DNA from: an uncultured Bermanella sp.
Lineage (GTDB): Bacteria; Pseudomonadota; Gammaproteobacteria; Pseudomonadales; Oceanobacteraceae
Assembly: GCA_913054445.1 (NCBI GenBank)
Contig: CAJXIK010000001.1
Location: forward strand, 1 to 34,827
Length of the DNA stretch: 34,827 nucleotides
Direction of reading: 5' to 3'
Shown here: positions 9,075 to 17,880 of the stretch, in pieces
Layout of the letters: each line of letters begins with the position of its first letter
Position numbering within the stretch: the stretch's first letter is position 1
Notes under the pieces: generated by a model
What the model saw: only the letters and a program-made list of their open reading frames with translations
Told to the model about the DNA's origin: nothing
The model's database searches: none
Made by a program: the position numbers and the translations under genes

Positions 9075-9138
9075 GGATATAGTCTAAGCTTATTAAATGT
9101 GGTCTAAGAGATAGATAGTAAATTTAACGATTTCCTTC

Positions 9139-9155
9139 TATTCTTGAAAAGAATA
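9139..9155. promoter_or_regulatory. LysR-type inverted repeat between the TauE gene and cysB
   Basis: A perfect 7-3-7 inverted repeat, TATTCTT GAA AAGAATA, lies 61 bases before the cysB ATG and 65 bases before the TauE ATG. It contains the T-N11-A arrangement (ATTC-N7-GAAT) typical of LysR-type regulator boxes. CysB is known to control its own gene, so autoregulation is a reasonable guess. Confidence 0.4.
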
Positions 9156-9215
9156 TTTAATTATATTTTTATAACCTTTTGTTAGGTGTGAAGGTAGAGT
9201 TGGCCTGGAGGGCTT

Positions 9216-10190
9216 ATGAAGTTACAGCAATTGCGCTACATCTGGGAGGTGGCGCATCATGATTTGAATGTGTCTGCTACGGCGCAGGTGCTTTATACTT
9301 CGCAGCCTGGCATCAGCAAACAGATACGCCTGCTTGAGGATGAGCTGGGGGTCGAAATATTTGCCCGCAGCGGCAAGCATCTAACCCGAGTCACACCGGC
9401 AGGTGAGGCCATCTTAAAGGTCTCGGGAGAAATTCTGCGCAAGGTCGAGAGCATCAAGCAGGTGGCCCAAGAATTCAGCAACGAGAATAAAGGCAGTCTA
9501 TCCATTGCCACCACCCATACTCAGGCTAGGTACGCGCTGCCGGGCATCATTCAGGAATTCATCAAACAATACCCAGATGTTTCATTGCACATGCATCAGG
9601 GCACGCCCTTACAAATAGCCGAGATGGCCGCAGATGGCACGGTGGATTTCGCCATCGCCACCGAGGCCATGGATCACTTCAACGACTTAATTATGATGCC
9701 TTGCTACCGCTGGAATCGCAGTATTCTGGTGCCCAAAACGCACCCGCTTGCACAGCGTGCACGGCCCACCCTAGAAGAGGTGGCTACCTTCCCCCTAGTG
9801 ACCTATGTGTTTGGCTTTACCGGGCGCTCTAAACTCGATGAGGCCTTCAAAAACAAGGGGCTAACGCCTAAGGTGGTGTTTACCGCCGCAGATGCCGACG
9901 TCATCAAGACTTATGTGCGCCTAGGGCTAGGGGTGGGAATCGTAGCGACCATGTCCATCGATCCAGAAAAAGACAATGACCTAGTGGCCATCAATGCCGA
10001 TCATCTATTTAAAGATAGCATCACTAAAATTGGCTTTAGAAAGGGCACCTTTTTGCGCGGTTTTATGTACGATTTTGTCGCGCGCTTTGCCGCCCACCTC
10101 GATAAAGCCATGCTCGATAAGGCATCTCAGTGTCACAGCAAGGCCGAGCTAGAAGAGGTCTTTTCCAGTTTGAATCTGCCCAGCCGTTAA
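9216..10190 (+). CDS. cysB: LysR-type transcription regulator CysB
   Basis: Activates genes for sulfate uptake and cysteine synthesis when N-acetylserine is present, and is antagonised by sulfide or thiosulfate. The 324-residue protein matches E. coli CysB almost throughout. The winged helix-turn-helix is at 1-60 (LNVSATAQVLYTSQPGISKQ), and the effector domain includes TTHTQARYALPG with Thr100 and Thr102, known ligand residues, and the conserved VTYVFGFTGRS and AADADVIKTYVRLGLGVG. GGAGG lies just before the ATG. Its stop is 17 bases from the stop of convergent cysH. Likely targets in the window are cysH, cysI and possibly the TauE gene. Confidence 0.97.
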   Translation: MKLQQLRYIWEVAHHDLNVSATAQVLYTSQPGISKQIRLLEDELGVEIFARSGKHLTRVTPAGEAILKVSGEILRKVESIKQVAQEFSNENKGSLSIATTHTQARYALPGIIQEFIKQYPDVSLHMHQGTPLQIAEMAADGTVDFAIATEAMDHFNDLIMMPCYRWNRSILVPKTHPLAQRARPTLEEVATFPLVTYVFGFTGRSKLDEAFKNKGLTPKVVFTAADADVIKTYVRLGLGVGIVATMSIDPEKDNDLVAINADHLFKDSITKIGFRKGTFLRGFMYDFVARFAAHLDKAMLDKASQCHSKAELEEVFSSLNLPSR

Positions 10191-10207
10191 GCTGGGTAGG
10201 GTTTTAC

Positions 10208-10942
10208 TTAAGACCGGCTGATAATATTTGCTGCGTGCAGGCCGCATTCTTTACCGCCTTCATTTTCCCACCACCAGCGTCCTTCCCTCTCGTGTTGATT
10301 GGGCAGCACCGCCCGCGTGCAGGGTTCGCAGCCTATACTTACAAAGCCTTGCTGATGCAGCGGGTTGAAGGGTACGTCGAACATCTTGATGTAATTCCAA
10401 ACATCTTGCGAAGACCAGTTGGCCAGTGGGTTAAACTTGTACAGTTGTTCATCTATGCCCGTGAAGCCGCTATCCAGTTCAAATACATCGATGGATTGGC
10501 GAGTGCCTGGACTCTGATCTTTTCTTTGCCCCGTGATCCAAGCTTGAGCGCTGGCGAGCCTGCGCCTAAGAGGCTTGATCTTGCGCACGCCACAGCATTG
10601 CTGGTGGCCGTCCTCATAAAAGCTAAATAAGCCTTTTTCTTTTACGAAGGGTTCTAACTCGTCTGCTTTGGGGCTAATAAGCTCTATGTCAATATTGTAG
10701 TGTTTGCGCACGGCCTCTATGAAGGCATAGGTCTGCGGATGCAGGCGGCCCGTGTCTAAGCTAAAGACCTGTATGTTTTTGTTGGCCTTGAGGGCAAGGT
10801 CTATGAGCACGACATCTTCGGCCCCACTGAATGAGATGGCAATGTTGTCAAACTTGCCTAGGGCGAAGGCCATGATTTGCTTGGGCTGTAGGTTGGCCAG
10901 GTCATCATTTATGGTCGATATTTCTGCTGCTGAGATAATCAT
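10208..10942 (-). CDS. cysH: Adenylylsulfate (APS) reductase, 4Fe-4S type
   Basis: Reduces APS to sulfite with thioredoxin electrons. The 244-residue protein has SFSGAEDVVLIDLA (PP-loop-like ATP-pyrophosphatase fold, 37-50), SLDTGRLHP (61-69) and the cysteines CC at 116-117 and CEPC at 205-208. The CC/CxxC set ligates the 4Fe-4S cluster and marks the APS-type enzyme rather than the cluster-free PAPS reductase of E. coli. The catalytic Cys is in ECGLH at 233. The start is ATG 10942, 7 bases after AGAGG; an ATG at 10960 would add six residues but overlaps that site. If it is APS-type, cysC (APS kinase) would not be needed for assimilation. Confidence 0.95.
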   Translation of the reverse strand: MIISAAEISTINDDLANLQPKQIMAFALGKFDNIAISFSGAEDVVLIDLALKANKNIQVFSLDTGRLHPQTYAFIEAVRKHYNIDIELISPKADELEPFVKEKGLFSFYEDGHQQCCGVRKIKPLRRRLASAQAWITGQRKDQSPGTRQSIDVFELDSGFTGIDEQLYKFNPLANWSSQDVWNYIKMFDVPFNPLHQQGFVSIGCEPCTRAVLPNQHEREGRWWWENEGGKECGLHAANIISRS

Positions 10943-11105
10943 TTTTTGTCCTCTCTCCATCTAAATCTGACCATAGCAGATCTTGTATATACTAAAAAAT
11001 AATTATTACGCATAATTTAATAACCATAGCTTATAATAAAAGTCGCTTAACAGATTGAAGCAAGCCCGTATAAAAGATAAAGTAGCCCACTTTTTTACCC
11101 TGTCT

Positions 11106-11110
11106 AGGAG
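11106..11110 (+). promoter_or_regulatory. Shine-Dalgarno that fixes the TTG start of thrH
   Basis: AGGAG lies 7 bases before the TTG at 11118. An upstream ATG in the same frame (11055) would place this site inside the gene and add 21 residues unlike the family. Confidence 0.7.
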
Positions 11111-11117
11111 TATTCCC

Positions 11118-11735
11118 TTGGAGCTAGCCTGTCTTGATTTGGAAGGTGTGTTAATCCCTGAAATTTGGATTGAATTTGCCAATAAAACCGGTATTGAGGA
11201 GTTGAAAGCCACCACTCGCGATATCCCCGATTATGACGTGCTGATGAAGCAGCGCCTTAAGATATTGCAAGACAATGGCTTGAAGCTGGATGATATCCAG
11301 GAAGTCATCGCCACCTTAAAGCCGCTTGACGGTGCCATCGAGTTCGTAGATTGGTTGCGTGAGCGTTTTCAGGTGGTGATATTGTCGGATACCTTTTACG
11401 ATTTTGCCCAGCCATTGATGCGCCAACTGGGTTTTCCGACCCTGCTATGCCATAAGCTTGAGGTGAGCGACGAAGGCTTTATTACCGACTACAAGCTAAG
11501 ACAAGTGGATCCTAAGCGTCAATCCATTAAGGCGTTTCATAGTCTAAATTATCGCTGCATTGCCGCGGGTGATTCATACAACGACACCACCATGTTGAGT
11601 GAGGCCGAAGCAGGCATCTTGTTTAAGTCACCGCCAAATGTCATCGCCGAATTCCCCCAGTTTCCGGCCGTGCACGAATACGACGACCTAAAGCGTGAAT
11701 TCATTAAGGCCAGTGTTCGTAACCTAACGCTCTAG
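11118..11735 (+). CDS. thrH: Bifunctional phosphoserine phosphatase/homoserine phosphotransferase ThrH
   Basis: HAD-superfamily enzyme that dephosphorylates phosphoserine and can pass the phosphate to homoserine, linking serine and threonine synthesis. With the TTG start the protein is 205 residues, the same as P. aeruginosa ThrH. Motif I is DLEGVLIPE with the nucleophile Asp7; the second acidic residue is Glu rather than the usual HAD Asp, which I recall as normal for ThrH. Motif II is ILSDTFYD, and motif III/IV ends in GDSYNDTTML. Its last 12 bases overlap the end of convergent pabB. The reading-frame start depends on the AGGAG at 11106. Confidence 0.93.
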   Translation: MELACLDLEGVLIPEIWIEFANKTGIEELKATTRDIPDYDVLMKQRLKILQDNGLKLDDIQEVIATLKPLDGAIEFVDWLRERFQVVILSDTFYDFAQPLMRQLGFPTLLCHKLEVSDEGFITDYKLRQVDPKRQSIKAFHSLNYRCIAAGDSYNDTTMLSEAEAGILFKSPPNVIAEFPQFPAVHEYDDLKREFIKASVRNLTL

Positions 11736-13040
11736 GCTGCCCATAAGCCTGGATATCTTATCCAGGCTTTCTTGATACTCCAGCTGCCACTTCGAGTCGG
11801 CAATGATGCCCCCGCCAGACCAGGTTAGAATTTCATCATCCTGAAACAAGAAGCTCCTAATTAAGATGTTAGAGCTAAAGTTTCCATTCACAGAATAATA
11901 AAAAGCGCTGCCGCAATAAAAACTGCGTGGAAAACCCTCCAGCTCGGCAATGATTTCCATGGCTCGCTTTTTAGGTGCGCCGGTTATAGAGCCGCCGGGA
12001 AAGGCCTCTAGAAACAAGCGTAATGGGCTGCTCTCTGGCTTGAGTTGTGCTGTGATGGTGCTTACCAGATGATGCACGGTGGTGAAGGATTCTATATTGA
12101 AGAGCTTAGGCACCCGCACCTGAGTGGCGTTAATGCTGAGATCGTTGCGTAACAGATCTACAATCATGAGGTTCTCGGCTCTGTCTTTGCGGCTTTCTTT
12201 TAATTGCCGTTTATTATGCTCGTCCGCGGTGGGGGACGACCCCCTAGGCTGCGTGCCCTTGATGGGTTTGGTGGTGATGTGACCAGCGTCGCAATGTATG
12301 AACATCTCGGGCGAGAGGCTGGCAAAGTGCAACTCATCGCATTCAAAGTAGCTGGCATAGGGTACCTGGGCGGCCTCTTTTAATCTTTGGTAGGCGGCTA
12401 TGGTGCTGCCCCGATAGGCGGCTTTGAAACACTGTGCGAGATTAATTTGGTAGCAGTCACCATTGTTTATGTAGTCATGGATGGACTGAATTTTTTGTTG
12501 GTAATGCTGCTGCTGCCACAGGGGCGAAAAAGGGCGCGTAAGCTCGAAACTATCCTCTTGCACTTGGTGGCTGCGTGTAAATAGCTGGAGCAGGCTGGCC
12601 TGTGTTACGGTCGATATGCCATGCCAATAAACCAAATGAGTCTTGGCTTCAACGTGATCAATAACGAAGGCCCAAGTGTAGAGGCCGGCTAAAAGTTTTG
12701 GCTGGTTTGCGAATGAAAGGCCGTGCGTGGGCTTTTTTGTGGCGGACTTACCCAGGTCGTAACTGACGTGCCCCAATAAGCCACCTATAAACGGTAGGCG
12801 ATGATCTTGTTGTGGCAGCAGCGCAAAGAAATCTTCCAGTTCTTTAAGCAGTGAGGGGGTATTTCCTGGCTCGGCAATGTTTAGCTGCCGAATGGGCCCT
12901 GCACTAATAATGCTCCAACGACCGTTTTCATGGGCGTCGTTGGCGCTCTCGAGGGCCACTAGGTTGCCGTGTGAACTTAATAAGTTAAGCAGTCTTGAGG
13001 TGTTTGCCAGGTAGGGGAGCGGGGTCGTTTCGAGTTTCAT
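11724..13040 (-). CDS. pabB: Aminodeoxychorismate synthase component I PabB
   Basis: Converts chorismate and ammonia (from the PabA amidotransferase) to 4-amino-4-deoxychorismate for folate synthesis. The 438-residue protein has the chorismate-utilising fold: GDCYQINLAQ at 194-203, the PabB signature PIKGT at 259-263 with the catalytic Lys261, RKDRAENLMIVDLLRND (285-301), and GGSITGAPKKRAMEII near 350-365. PIKGT instead of the PIAGT of TrpE distinguishes it from anthranilate synthase. pabA is not in the window. It is convergent with thrH, with which it shares 12 bases at the 3' end, and is followed upstream by ppsR on the same strand, 76 bases away. Confidence 0.95.
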   Translation of the reverse strand: MKLETTPLPYLANTSRLLNLLSSHGNLVALESANDAHENGRWSIISAGPIRQLNIAEPGNTPSLLKELEDFFALLPQQDHRLPFIGGLLGHVSYDLGKSATKKPTHGLSFANQPKLLAGLYTWAFVIDHVEAKTHLVYWHGISTVTQASLLQLFTRSHQVQEDSFELTRPFSPLWQQQHYQQKIQSIHDYINNGDCYQINLAQCFKAAYRGSTIAAYQRLKEAAQVPYASYFECDELHFASLSPEMFIHCDAGHITTKPIKGTQPRGSSPTADEHNKRQLKESRKDRAENLMIVDLLRNDLSINATQVRVPKLFNIESFTTVHHLVSTITAQLKPESSPLRLFLEAFPGGSITGAPKKRAMEIIAELEGFPRSFYCGSAFYYSVNGNFSSNILIRSFLFQDDEILTWSGGGIIADSKWQLEYQESLDKISRLMGSLER

Positions 13041-13116
13041 GTCTTACTAAGAGTTGACCAATAGTTGGATTGCCCATTTTATCTATCTCGGAAGAAAATA
13101 GCTCACGGTAATTTTT

Positions 13117-13932
13117 TTAAGCCAGCCTTTTTAACTCCGCGTCCAGCATGATTCTGGTTGAAATTTCTTCGATGGATAAATCTGTGGTGCTTAGAAAAGG
13201 TATATTTTCCTGACGATACAAAAACTCCACTTCTTCCGTTTCATAATAGCATTGGTTTAACGAGGCATAGCGGCTGTTAGATTTTCTTTCATTACGAATG
13301 GCCGACAGCCTTTCAGGGTCTATGGTTAAGCCAAATAATTTATTTTTGTGGGGCTTAAGCGCCTGCGGCAAATTCATGGTGCCTAGGTCTTCCTCGGTCA
13401 ATGGGTAGTTTGCCGCCTTTATGCCGAATTGAAGGGCCATGTATAGGCAGGTGGGAGTCTTACCTGAACGCGAAACCCCCACGAGGATAATGTCGGCCTG
13501 ATCAAAATGTTTTATCTTGCTGCCGTCGTCATTGTCGAGTGCGTAATTGACGGCATCTATCCTCGCTTTGTAAATTTCGTTGTCGCCACCAGCATGGGAT
13601 TTCCCCACGGTGTAGGATGAATGAATTTCTAATTCTTTTTCGAGAGGGGATAAAAAAGTGGAAAATATATCCACCTTAAAGGCATCCGCCTGCGAGATGA
13701 TGTCCCGAATACTTTGATTGACAATAGTATCGAAGACGATCGGTTTAGTGCCGGTGGTCGCCACGATATGGTTTAATTTTCGTACAACATCGAGGGCTTT
13801 TTCGTCGGTATCGATATAGGGCAGGGTGACCTGTTCAAATTCTATACTCTCGAATTGAGACAAAAGGCTATGGCCCAAGGTTTCTGCGGTAATGCCTGTG
13901 CCATCTGAAATGAAAAATGCCTGGCGCTTCAT
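13117..13932 (-). CDS. ppsR: PEP synthase regulatory kinase/pyrophosphorylase (PSRP)
   Basis: Switches PEP synthase off by ADP-dependent phosphorylation of an active-site Thr and back on by Pi-dependent phosphorolysis. The 271-residue protein (DUF299 family) has the N-terminal FISDGTGITAETLG and a P-loop GVSRSGKTP at 152-160, both typical of the family. It is divergent from ppsA with 85 bases between them, the usual arrangement for regulator and target. Its substrate Thr is visible in PpsA (Thr414, two residues before catalytic His416), which supports the pairing. Confidence 0.96.
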   Translation of the reverse strand: MKRQAFFISDGTGITAETLGHSLLSQFESIEFEQVTLPYIDTDEKALDVVRKLNHIVATTGTKPIVFDTIVNQSIRDIISQADAFKVDIFSTFLSPLEKELEIHSSYTVGKSHAGGDNEIYKARIDAVNYALDNDDGSKIKHFDQADIILVGVSRSGKTPTCLYMALQFGIKAANYPLTEEDLGTMNLPQALKPHKNKLFGLTIDPERLSAIRNERKSNSRYASLNQCYYETEEVEFLYRQENIPFLSTTDLSIEEISTRIMLDAELKRLA

Positions 13933-14007
13933 ATGGGGCTAACAACCTTGTGAATACAAACTAGAATTAGAGTACTATACCACGGACGTACGCACTAGGC
14001 AGACACT

Positions 14008-14011
14008 GGAG
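14008..14011 (+). promoter_or_regulatory. Shine-Dalgarno for the TTG start of ppsA
   Basis: GGAG, 6 bases before the TTG at 14018. No in-frame ATG or GTG offers a better match to the known N-terminus of PEP synthase. Confidence 0.6.
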
Positions 14012-14017
14012 ACCTCC

Positions 14018-16381
14018 TTGAATAATCACGTAATTTGGCTCGATAAAATAACTATGGGTGATGTTGACAAGGTGGGCGGAAAAAATGCTTCTCTAGGGGG
14101 CTTAATCAACGAACTGGCGGCAGAAAAAATTTTGGTGCCCGCAGGTTTTGCCACCACAGTGCATGCCTATAACGAGTTCCTGTCGCAAAATAATCTTAAG
14201 CAACAAATCACATCTCGGCTTGACGCGTTAGACGTTAATAATCTGCCCGAACTTAGCAAGGCTGCTGATGCCATTCAAGCGCTCATTAACGATGCCGAAC
14301 TGCCCCCTAAGCTCATCGCCGAAATAAAAACGGCGCTGGCAACACTGCAAGCCACGGACGATTATTTATCGGTGGCGGTGCGTTCGTCCGCCACCAACGA
14401 AGACTTAGACAACGCCTCGTTTGCAGGTCAACAAAAAACCCTGCTCAACATCGAGGGCTTGGATCAAGTGTTGCTCGCCGTTAAAAAAGTGTACGCCTCC
14501 TTGTACAGCGAACGGGCCATCAGTCACAGAGACCACCATGGTCATGAGGATGCTTGCATGGCGGTGGGCATTCAGAAAATGGTGCGCAGCGACACGGGCT
14601 CGGCCGGTGTGATGTTCACCCTAGACACCGAGTCGGGTTTCGATCAGGTGGTGTTTATTACCAGTGCCTTTGGCTTGGGCGAGAGCGTCGTACAGGGGCA
14701 GGTAAACCCTGATGAATTTTATGTGCATAAGGCGTCATTGCAAGCCGGGCGACCCGCCATATTAAGACGAAATCTAGGGGCTAAGGCCATTCAAATGGTT
14801 CACAGCAGCGCAGCCGATGGGGGATCTAAGGTGGAAACGATTCGGGTCGATCGCCATAAAAGGCTCACCTTCAGCATCAACGATGACGATATTATAGAGC
14901 TGGCACGTCAGGCGTTGATCATCGAGAACCATCATCAAAAGCCCATGGACATAGAGTGGGCAAAAGACGGTGAAAGCGGTCAAATTTATATCGTGCAAGC
15001 CAGGCCAGAAACCGTAAAAAGTCGTGCGGGCAATCGCTCTATGGAGCGTTACCTGTTAAAAGAAACCGGCAGCTTATTGTGTGAGGGCCGCTCGGTGGGC
15101 CATAAAATAGGCAGTGGTGCGGTTAAGGTGCTGGATCACAAGAGTCAGATCGCGGATATAAAGCCAGGGGATGTGTTGGTTGCCGAAATGACCGACCCCG
15201 ACTGGGAACCCGCCATGAAGAAAGCCAGCGCCATCATCACCAATCGTGGGGGGCGCACCTGTCATGCGGCCATCATCGCGCGGGAATTGGGCATTCCTGC
15301 GGTGGTGGGCTGTGGCGATGCCAGCGACAAACTATTATGCGGCCAGCAAGTGACGGTTTCCTGCGCCGAGGGAGACACCGGCTTCATATACGACGGCGCG
15401 CTAAATTTTGAACACAAGACCAACACCACAGGTAACATGCCGCAATTGCCCTTCGAATTGATGATGAACGTGGGCAACCCAGACCGAGCCTTCGATTTTC
15501 AAGGGCTGCCTAACCAAGGGGTGGGCTTGGCCCGTCTAGAATTTATCATTAATCGCATGATTGGTGTTCACCCTAAGGCACTGTTAAATTATGATAGCTT
15601 GCCCCCCGAAATTCGCATGACGGTCGAGCGCAGAATTGCAGGCTATGCCGACCCCATCGAGTTTTATGTGGAAAAATTAGTGGAGGGCATCAGCACCCTA
15701 GCCGCTGCCTTTTCGCCGAAGAAAGTCATCGTTCGCCTATCGGACTTTAAATCCAATGAATACGCCAACTTAATAGGCGGGCGCTTATATGAACCAGAAG
15801 AAGAAAACCCCATGCTGGGGTTTCGTGGGGCCGCGCGCTACATCAGCAAGTCGTTCCGAGACTGCTTCGAACTAGAGTGCCGAGCCATTAAAAAAGTGCG
15901 CAATGAAATGGCCTTCACCAACATAGAGCTAATGGTGCCATTTGTGCGCACGGTGGGGGAGGCCAAACAGGTGGTAGAACTGCTGGCCGAAAATGGCCTA
16001 GTGCGAGGTGAAAATGGCCTGCGCATCATCATGATGTGTGAGCTACCCGCCAACGCACTGCTGGCCGAGCAGTTTTTGCAATATTTCGATGGCTTCTCCA
16101 TCGGCTCTAACGATCTTACGCAATTAACCCTAGGGCTCGATCGGGACTCGGGGGTGATCGCACACCTCTTTAACGAAAGCGACGACGCCATTAGGCAGTT
16201 AATGCACATGGCTATCTCCGCCTGTAAGAAACACGGCAAGTACATAGGCATCTGCGGTCAGGGTCCCAGCGACCACCCCGACTTTGCCAAATGGCTAATG
16301 GAAGTGGGGGTGGACAGCGTCTCATTAAACCCAGACTCCATGTTCGAAACCTGGTTTTATCTGGCAGAAAACTCACAGTAG
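14018..16381 (+). CDS. ppsA: Phosphoenolpyruvate synthase PpsA
   Basis: Makes PEP from pyruvate and ATP (with AMP and Pi as products) for gluconeogenesis. The 787-residue protein has the three expected parts: an N-terminal ATP-binding domain (VGGKNASLG at 19-27; AVRSSATNEDL; DIEWAKDG near 311), the phosphohistidine domain with GGRTCHAAIIARE (His416 catalytic, Thr414 the site used by PSRP), and the C-terminal PEP/pyruvate barrel (FSIGSNDLTQLTLGLDRDSG and the terminal GICGQGPSDHP). The length agrees with E. coli and Pseudomonas (about 790). It starts with TTG. It is divergent from ppsR, and the next gene (a hydrolase) begins 7 bases after its stop, so the two are probably one transcript. Confidence 0.97.
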   Translation: MNNHVIWLDKITMGDVDKVGGKNASLGGLINELAAEKILVPAGFATTVHAYNEFLSQNNLKQQITSRLDALDVNNLPELSKAADAIQALINDAELPPKLIAEIKTALATLQATDDYLSVAVRSSATNEDLDNASFAGQQKTLLNIEGLDQVLLAVKKVYASLYSERAISHRDHHGHEDACMAVGIQKMVRSDTGSAGVMFTLDTESGFDQVVFITSAFGLGESVVQGQVNPDEFYVHKASLQAGRPAILRRNLGAKAIQMVHSSAADGGSKVETIRVDRHKRLTFSINDDDIIELARQALIIENHHQKPMDIEWAKDGESGQIYIVQARPETVKSRAGNRSMERYLLKETGSLLCEGRSVGHKIGSGAVKVLDHKSQIADIKPGDVLVAEMTDPDWEPAMKKASAIITNRGGRTCHAAIIARELGIPAVVGCGDASDKLLCGQQVTVSCAEGDTGFIYDGALNFEHKTNTTGNMPQLPFELMMNVGNPDRAFDFQGLPNQGVGLARLEFIINRMIGVHPKALLNYDSLPPEIRMTVERRIAGYADPIEFYVEKLVEGISTLAAAFSPKKVIVRLSDFKSNEYANLIGGRLYEPEEENPMLGFRGAARYISKSFRDCFELECRAIKKVRNEMAFTNIELMVPFVRTVGEAKQVVELLAENGLVRGENGLRIIMMCELPANALLAEQFLQYFDGFSIGSNDLTQLTLGLDRDSGVIAHLFNESDDAIRQLMHMAISACKKHGKYIGICGQGPSDHPDFAKWLMEVGVDSVSLNPDSMFETWFYLAENSQ

Positions 16382-16388
16382 GCCAATC

Positions 16389-17345
16389 ATGAAGAGCAGT
16401 AGTTCATTGTTTCCGGTGTCACTGTTACGCGCCGACCTCGTGGCTGAGCGTTTTATCGAAGATACCTACCTGTTAAAGCCAAATAACAGCGCGGATAATA
16501 GCGTGCAGATTGCGGTGACACGCCTGGGTTTTCAAGGCAGTGAGGATAAGGCGGCGCGAGGCATCCCCGTGGTGTTGCTGCATGGTAGCTTCTCTAATCG
16601 CAGCTTTTGGTTTTCAGGGGGCGGCAAAGGCTTTGCTAAATCCTTGCTCGAGGCGGGCTTCGACCCGTGGATGGTCGAGGCCCGAGGTCATGGCGATAGC
16701 CCAGTAAACGATCATTATCGTGATAATAATGTCGAGACCTATTCGAGATTCGATTTACCAGCGGTCCAAGATTTTATCCTAGAGCAGACCCAGCAAAACG
16801 CGTTTTGGATCGGCCACTCCCTAGGCGGGGTCACCATTGCCACCGCGTTGGCGGGTGGCCATCTACAAGCCGCCAATGTACAGGGTATCGTCCTGTTCGG
16901 TGCTCAGGTTAGCCGCTACCCGGTGTTACTAAATATGCCAGGGGTGAGATTGATGGCCAAGCTTGCACTGCTCGCCAAGAAGCGCATCTACGGCAAAGGC
17001 ATGGGGCCCGAGCACGAGCCCGTGGGTATCGCGCGCGAATTTATTCGCTGGTCCGGTTTGTTGGGCGGTTGGCGCTCACAAAAAGGGGGCTCATATTGGC
17101 TGGGGTTGCAAGAGTTGAATATACCCGCACTGGGCTTCGGGGCTAAGCAAGACAAAGCCTACCCAGCGAAACACTGTAAAAAACTCATCCATGCTTTTTC
17201 CCGGCAATCCCAGTTTTATCTTTTAGCCAAAGAATCTGGCTTCACTCAGGATTACAATCACCTCAACATGGTGGTGAGTAAACCGGCGGAGCAAGAGGTG
17301 TGGCCTAAGGCCATCCAGTGGATGAACTTAACATTTAACCCGTAA
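16389..17345 (+). CDS. Alpha/beta hydrolase (esterase/lipase-like)
   Basis: A 318-residue alpha/beta hydrolase. VVLLHGS (61-67) gives the oxyanion-hole HG, and GHSLGG (142-147) carries the nucleophile Ser144 in the elbow; an Asp in GAKQDKAYP and a His in DYNHLNM are likely to complete the triad. EARGHGDSP is a common motif in the fold. There is no obvious signal peptide, so it is probably cytoplasmic. The same position between ppsA and rraA is occupied by an esterase-type gene in P. aeruginosa, as I recall. The substrate is not known. The short gap to ppsA suggests co-expression with it. Confidence 0.88.
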   Translation: MKSSSSLFPVSLLRADLVAERFIEDTYLLKPNNSADNSVQIAVTRLGFQGSEDKAARGIPVVLLHGSFSNRSFWFSGGGKGFAKSLLEAGFDPWMVEARGHGDSPVNDHYRDNNVETYSRFDLPAVQDFILEQTQQNAFWIGHSLGGVTIATALAGGHLQAANVQGIVLFGAQVSRYPVLLNMPGVRLMAKLALLAKKRIYGKGMGPEHEPVGIAREFIRWSGLLGGWRSQKGGSYWLGLQELNIPALGFGAKQDKAYPAKHCKKLIHAFSRQSQFYLLAKESGFTQDYNHLNMVVSKPAEQEVWPKAIQWMNLTFNP

Positions 17346-17384
17346 ACCAAACCCTGTAACAAAGACCGAGTGTGGAACATGAGT

Positions 17385-17870
17385 ATGCAATATATAACCC
17401 CTGACCTATGTGATGAGTACCCCGAAGTTGACGTGCTAGAGCCCCTCTTCAATAATTATGGCGGGCGGGAGTCGTTTGGCGGCGAAGTGATCACCATTAA
17501 ATGCCATGAAGATAATTCCTTGGTAAAAGAGCAGGTGGCTAAACCCGGTAAGGGCAAGGTCATGGTGGTGGATGGTGGCGGCTCCCTGCGTAACGCATTA
17601 TTGGGAGACATGCTGGCCGAGAAGGCGGCGCAAAATGGTTGGGAAGGCATAGTGATTTATGGCTGCATTCGTGACGTGGATGTCATCATGGAAACCGATT
17701 TGGGCGTGCAGGCGCTGGCCGTGCACCCGCGTAAGACAGAAAAGAAAGGAATAGGCGAGATGAATATCCCCGTTAAATTTGCCGGTGTGCAAATCAGCCC
17801 TGGGATGTTTGTTTATGCCGACAATAACGGCATCATTGTTTCTGAAAAAGCCTTGAGCATGCCTGCTTAA
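17385..17870 (+). CDS. rraA: Regulator of ribonuclease activity A (RraA)
   Basis: A 161-residue RraA-family protein that in E. coli binds RNase E and slows RNA decay; the fold is related to class II aldolases/methyltransferases. EPLFNNYGGRESFGGEVITIKC, split as EPLFNNYGGR and ESFGGEVITI, and VMVVDGGGSLRNALLG plus YADNNGIIVS are conserved. The start was set at ATG 17385 (MQYITPDLCD): it gives exactly the family length and puts GGA 8 bases upstream, whereas ATG 17379 leaves only 2. It is 39 bases after the hydrolase gene and is followed by a hairpin. Some homologues act as 4-hydroxy-4-methyl-2-oxoglutarate aldolases, so the annotation rests on similarity to RraA proper. Confidence 0.93.
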   Translation: MQYITPDLCDEYPEVDVLEPLFNNYGGRESFGGEVITIKCHEDNSLVKEQVAKPGKGKVMVVDGGGSLRNALLGDMLAEKAAQNGWEGIVIYGCIRDVDVIMETDLGVQALAVHPRKTEKKGIGEMNIPVKFAGVQISPGMFVYADNNGIIVSEKALSMPA

Positions 17871-17880
17871 GGGGGCGTTT

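Noticed and set aside
10130..10630. A 166-codon plus-strand frame opposite cysH
   Set aside because: It starts inside cysB and covers the catalytic part of cysH in antisense; no domain is visible.
13933..14017. ppsR-ppsA divergent promoter elements
   Set aside because: TACTAT is present, but the best -35 (TTGTGA) has a 19-base spacer. The evidence is too weak for a feature.
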